In this document: piece after piece, positions 5,765-8,067 of the stretch
Numbering within the stretch: the stretch's first letter is position 1
Layout: the number at the start of each line of letters is the position of its first letter
DNA from: Pseudomonadota bacterium
GTDB taxonomy: Bacteria; Pseudomonadota; Alphaproteobacteria; Caulobacterales; Caulobacteraceae
Direction of reading: 5' to 3'
NCBI GenBank assembly: GCA_023433655.1
Contig: JAEYUE010000183.1
Span: 1 to 8,067 of the forward strand
DNA: 8,067 nt
The notes under the pieces: model-generated
Seen by the model: the letters and a program-made list of their open reading frames with translations, nothing else
Databases searched by the model: none
Told to the model about the DNA's origin: nothing
Program-made: the position numbers and the translations under genes

Positions 5765-6934
5765 ATGACCTCCGCCCCGCCGCTGCAGCTGCTCCAGTCC
5801 GCCGTCGCCGCCTATCGCACGGGCGACTGGGCCTCGGCCCGAGCCCGGCTGGATGAGGCGGTGGCCGGCGGCGCCGCCAACGATCCGGACGCCTGGGCCC
5901 TGCTGGCCATGAGCTGCCTGCGCCTCGGCGACCTCGACGCGGCCGGCGCGGCGGCGGACCGCGCCCTGGTCCTCAATGCGCAGAGCCTGCGCGGCGCCCT
6001 GGCCAAGGCGGAGGTGCTGGCGGCGCGCGGGGCCCACCGCGAGGCCAGCTTCTATTTCAACGCCCTGATCCGCCTCGCCGGCGACCGGCCGTCGCTACCG
6101 CCCGACCTCGCCGACGGCCTGCAGCGCGCCCGCGCCGCCCAGGCCCGCATCGCCACCGGCATGGCGGATGCGGTCGCCGAACATCTGGCCGCCGCCGGCT
6201 ACGCCGAGGGCCGCTCGGACCGCCGCTTCTCCCACGCGCTCGACATCCTCACCGGCCGCCGCCAGCCCTATCTCCAGCAACCGCAGGCCCTGTATTATCC
6301 CGAGCTGCCGAACATCCAGTTCTATCCGCGTGAGATGTTCCCGTGGATGGACGCGCTCGAGGCGGCCACCGACGCCATCACCGCCGAGCTCGAGGCCGTG
6401 CTCGCGGACGGGGCCGCCTTCGCCCCCTATCTGAAGACCCAGCCCGGCCTGCCGAACAGGCCTGACTATCCGCTGATCGACAGTATGGACTGGAGCAGCT
6501 GCTTCCTGTCGAAGGACGGCGCCGAGACGGCCAACGCCGCTCGCTGCCCGCAGACCATGGCCGCGCTGGAAGGCGCGCCCCTGTGCCGGGTCAAGGGACG
6601 CTCGCCGCAGATCATGTTCTCGCAGCTCAGGGCCGGAGCGCACATCCAGCCGCACACCGGCTTCGTCAACACCCGGCTGGTCTGCCATCTGCCGCTGATC
6701 GTGCCGCCGGACTGCTGGTTCCGGGTCGGCAACGAGGTGCGATCGTGGGAGCGCGGCCGCTGCTGGGCCTTCGACGACACCATCGAGCACGAGGCGAAGA
6801 ATGGCAGCGACCGCGCCCGCGTGGTGCTGATCTTCGACATCTGGCGCCCCGAGTTGAGTGAGGAGGAGCGGGGTCTGGTCGCCGCCCTGCTGGAGGCCAT
6901 GGACGCCTGGTCGCCGGGCGCCGCCTGGGATTGA
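5765..6934 (+). CDS. TPR-containing aspartyl/asparaginyl beta-hydroxylase family protein
   Basis: A 389-residue protein with two parts. Residues ~5-105 form TPR-like helical repeats (AYRTGDWASARARLDEAV, DAWALLAMSCLRLGDLDAA, ALAKAEVLAARGAHREA). Residues ~190-360 are an AspH-type 2-oxoglutarate/Fe(II) dioxygenase domain, with GAHIQPHTGFVNTRLVCHLPL (291-311), FRVGNEVRSWERG, FDD (336-338), EHEAKN (341-346) and RVVLIFDIWRP. The iron ligands are His297 and His342, and Arg352 sits 10 residues after His342, as for the 2-oxoglutarate-binding Arg of human AspH. All three key residues are present, so an active enzyme is expected. It lacks a signal peptide and should be cytosolic. The substrate is unknown: bacterial members are linked to peptide, protein or lipid hydroxylation. 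The ribosome site is poor (ACGGGGC). It lies just downstream of the tRNA fragment repeats; the next gene is 141 bases on. Confidence 0.9.
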   Translation: MTSAPPLQLLQSAVAAYRTGDWASARARLDEAVAGGAANDPDAWALLAMSCLRLGDLDAAGAAADRALVLNAQSLRGALAKAEVLAARGAHREASFYFNALIRLAGDRPSLPPDLADGLQRARAAQARIATGMADAVAEHLAAAGYAEGRSDRRFSHALDILTGRRQPYLQQPQALYYPELPNIQFYPREMFPWMDALEAATDAITAELEAVLADGAAFAPYLKTQPGLPNRPDYPLIDSMDWSSCFLSKDGAETANAARCPQTMAALEGAPLCRVKGRSPQIMFSQLRAGAHIQPHTGFVNTRLVCHLPLIVPPDCWFRVGNEVRSWERGRCWAFDDTIEHEAKNGSDRARVVLIFDIWRPELSEEERGLVAALLEAMDAWSPGAAWD

Positions 6935-7075
6935 CGACGGCGGCCTCCTGGCTGGACGCGGCCCGGGCGCCGGTTTAGTCGCCTTGACGGGGAAAGCGGG
7001 CCGGTCCGGTTCGCCATTTGCAGCGTATCGCCCGAACGGCGCCGCGGGGCGCCAGAACGGGACAAGTCGGGTCGC

Positions 7076-8067
7076 ATGTTTCTGGAAGGCCAGGTCAACT
7101 GGGTGTGGGTCATGGGCGGCGTGGCGGCCCTCGGATGGGTCGTCGGCCTCGTCGGCCTGTGGCTGGCGGCGACCAACCGGTCGCGTCACGTCGACGCCTC
7201 GGGCCAGCTCGATCTGGTCCAGCGCGTCGCCGAGGAGTCGCAGAAGCGCCTGTTCGAGACCCTGAACGCCATCCCCGTGGCCCTCGTCGAGACCGACCGC
7301 CAGGGCAAGTTCGTCTTCGCCAACCGCGCCGCCCACCAGCTGCTCGGGCGGCGCGACGCCGAACTGATCGGCCTGCGCTTCCACTCGGCCACCTGGGGCA
7401 TCACCTTCCCCGACGGGCGGCCGATCCCGCCCGACCTGCTGCCGAGCGCCCGCGCCCTGCGCGGCCAGACGGTCAAGGGCTTCCAGCACCTGATGGCCAA
7501 CCCCTCGGCGCGCCGCAAGATGCTGGTCTCGGTCACGGCCATGCCGATCGAGAACGAGCTCGGCCAGATCACCGGCTCGACCGCCGCCATCGTCGAGACC
7601 GAGGGGCTGATCACGCCGGAGGTTCCCGCCCCCGAGGCGACCGTCGTCGACGATGGCCTCACCCGCCGGGTGTTCGACGCCGCCGCCAGCGCCCTCGTGG
7701 TGGTCGGACCCGACGGCCGGGTTCGCGAGGCCAACCGCACGGCGCTGATGGTGCTCGGCCGCGACAGCGCCGACGGCGACTTCGCCGACCTGTTCCTCGA
7801 CGAGGACGAGCGGGTCGAGGGACGCCAGGCGCTGCGCGCCGGCCTCGCCGCGCCCGCGGGCGAGGCCGAACCGATCGTGTCGCGGCGCGGGGCGGCCGAG
7901 GGGATCCGCTGGTCGATGCTGCCGCTGACAGACGCCGACGGACGCGTCGACGCCCTGCTGCTGGCGGGCGAGCGCGCCGATCCGACCCCGGCCCCCGCCG
8001 TGGTCGAGGTGGTCGAAGCCCCTGAACCGTCGTCGCCCCCGGCGCCCGTCGCGGACGAGAGCCTCCG
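7076..8067 (+). CDS. Membrane-anchored tandem-PAS protein, probable sensor kinase (3' end outside window)
   Basis: The frame from ATG 7076 is open to the window edge (330 codons) and is the only gene-like frame there. Residues ~9-32 (WVWVMGGVAALGWVVGLVGLWL) are one membrane helix, followed by a charged linker helix (about 42-60). A PAS domain spans ~58-175: LFETLNAIPVALVETD, FVFANRAAHQLLGR, ELIGL, then VSVTAMPIENELGQITGS. A second, more divergent PAS spans ~197-298: VFDAAASALVVVGPDGRVREANRTALMVLGR and WSMLPLTDADGRVDALLLAG. A Pro/Ala/Glu-rich linker (302-327) leads out of the window, where a histidine kinase or other output domain is expected but not seen. The start is uncertain because no strong ribosome site is present. 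TTGACGG at 6984-6990 could be a -35 element, but no clear -10 follows, and a GGCGCC hairpin lies at 7038-7053. Confidence 0.85.
   Translation, partial: MFLEGQVNWVWVMGGVAALGWVVGLVGLWLAATNRSRHVDASGQLDLVQRVAEESQKRLFETLNAIPVALVETDRQGKFVFANRAAHQLLGRRDAELIGLRFHSATWGITFPDGRPIPPDLLPSARALRGQTVKGFQHLMANPSARRKMLVSVTAMPIENELGQITGSTAAIVETEGLITPEVPAPEATVVDDGLTRRVFDAAASALVVVGPDGRVREANRTALMVLGRDSADGDFADLFLDEDERVEGRQALRAGLAAPAGEAEPIVSRRGAAEGIRWSMLPLTDADGRVDALLLAGERADPTPAPAVVEVVEAPEPSSPPAPVADESL

Noticed and set aside
5406..5768. Open frame on the plus strand through the tRNA and its repeat copies (120 codons), with minus-strand counterparts
   Set aside because: It runs through a tRNA gene, two terminators and tRNA fragments. 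Its apparent internal peptide repeat merely reflects the 115-bp DNA repeat.
6095..7489. Long minus-strand open frame (464 codons) opposite the hydroxylase and PAS genes
   Set aside because: It overlaps two genes with clear domains on the other strand and an intergenic gap, and shows no motif of its own.

Overview
The window is a GC-rich (roughly 70%) stretch of ordinary bacterial chromosome, most likely from an alphaproteobacterium of the Caulobacterales (a Brevundimonas- or Caulobacter-like organism). This rests on inference: codon use is dominated by GC-ending codons, the tRNA-Gly promoter resembles the Caulobacter housekeeping form (TTGCGG, then GCTATACG), and a GTTC-N7-GTTC site of the alphaproteobacterial LexA type precedes one operon. 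There is also a large multi-hairpin intergenic palindrome of a kind seen in these genomes. No phage, plasmid, IS or CRISPR genes are visible.

Layout. The left edge holds the last 238 codons of aconitase (acnA, +), closed by a strong terminator. A ~170-bp palindromic repeat follows. It separates acnA from a convergent pair of minus-strand lipoprotein genes (981-1460 and 1464-1994), which are diverged tandem paralogues with a 3-nt gap. Upstream of the pair lies a candidate SOS (LexA) box. Next on the minus strand is an isoaspartyl peptidase/L-asparaginase (iaaA-type, 2165-3037). Divergent from it is a zinc-less quinone oxidoreductase-type MDR enzyme (3139-4137, +), which converges with a small DUF1232/YkvA-like membrane protein gene (4141-4542, -). 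Divergent from that is an HSD10-like short-chain dehydrogenase, probably a 3-hydroxyacyl-CoA dehydrogenase (4597-5379, +).

The right third starts with a tRNA-Gly(GCC) gene (5443-5517) that has its own promoter and terminator. Its 3' half plus the terminator is then duplicated in tandem: a second copy 115 bp downstream contains 49 identical bases, and a third, decayed copy follows. After these comes a TPR plus aspartyl/asparaginyl beta-hydroxylase protein (5765-6934, +). The last gene is the start of a membrane-anchored tandem-PAS protein (7076 to the window end, +), probably a sensor kinase, cut by the window edge.

The genes do not form one pathway: central carbon metabolism (acnA), amide/peptide turnover (iaaA), redox and fatty-acid-type enzymes (MDR, SDR), envelope proteins and signalling lie side by side. 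The points most worth checking are the possible SOS control of the duplicated lipoprotein pair, the tandem tRNA-3'-end/terminator repeats, the architecture of the intergenic palindrome, and a possible leaderless promoter for the hydroxylase gene.
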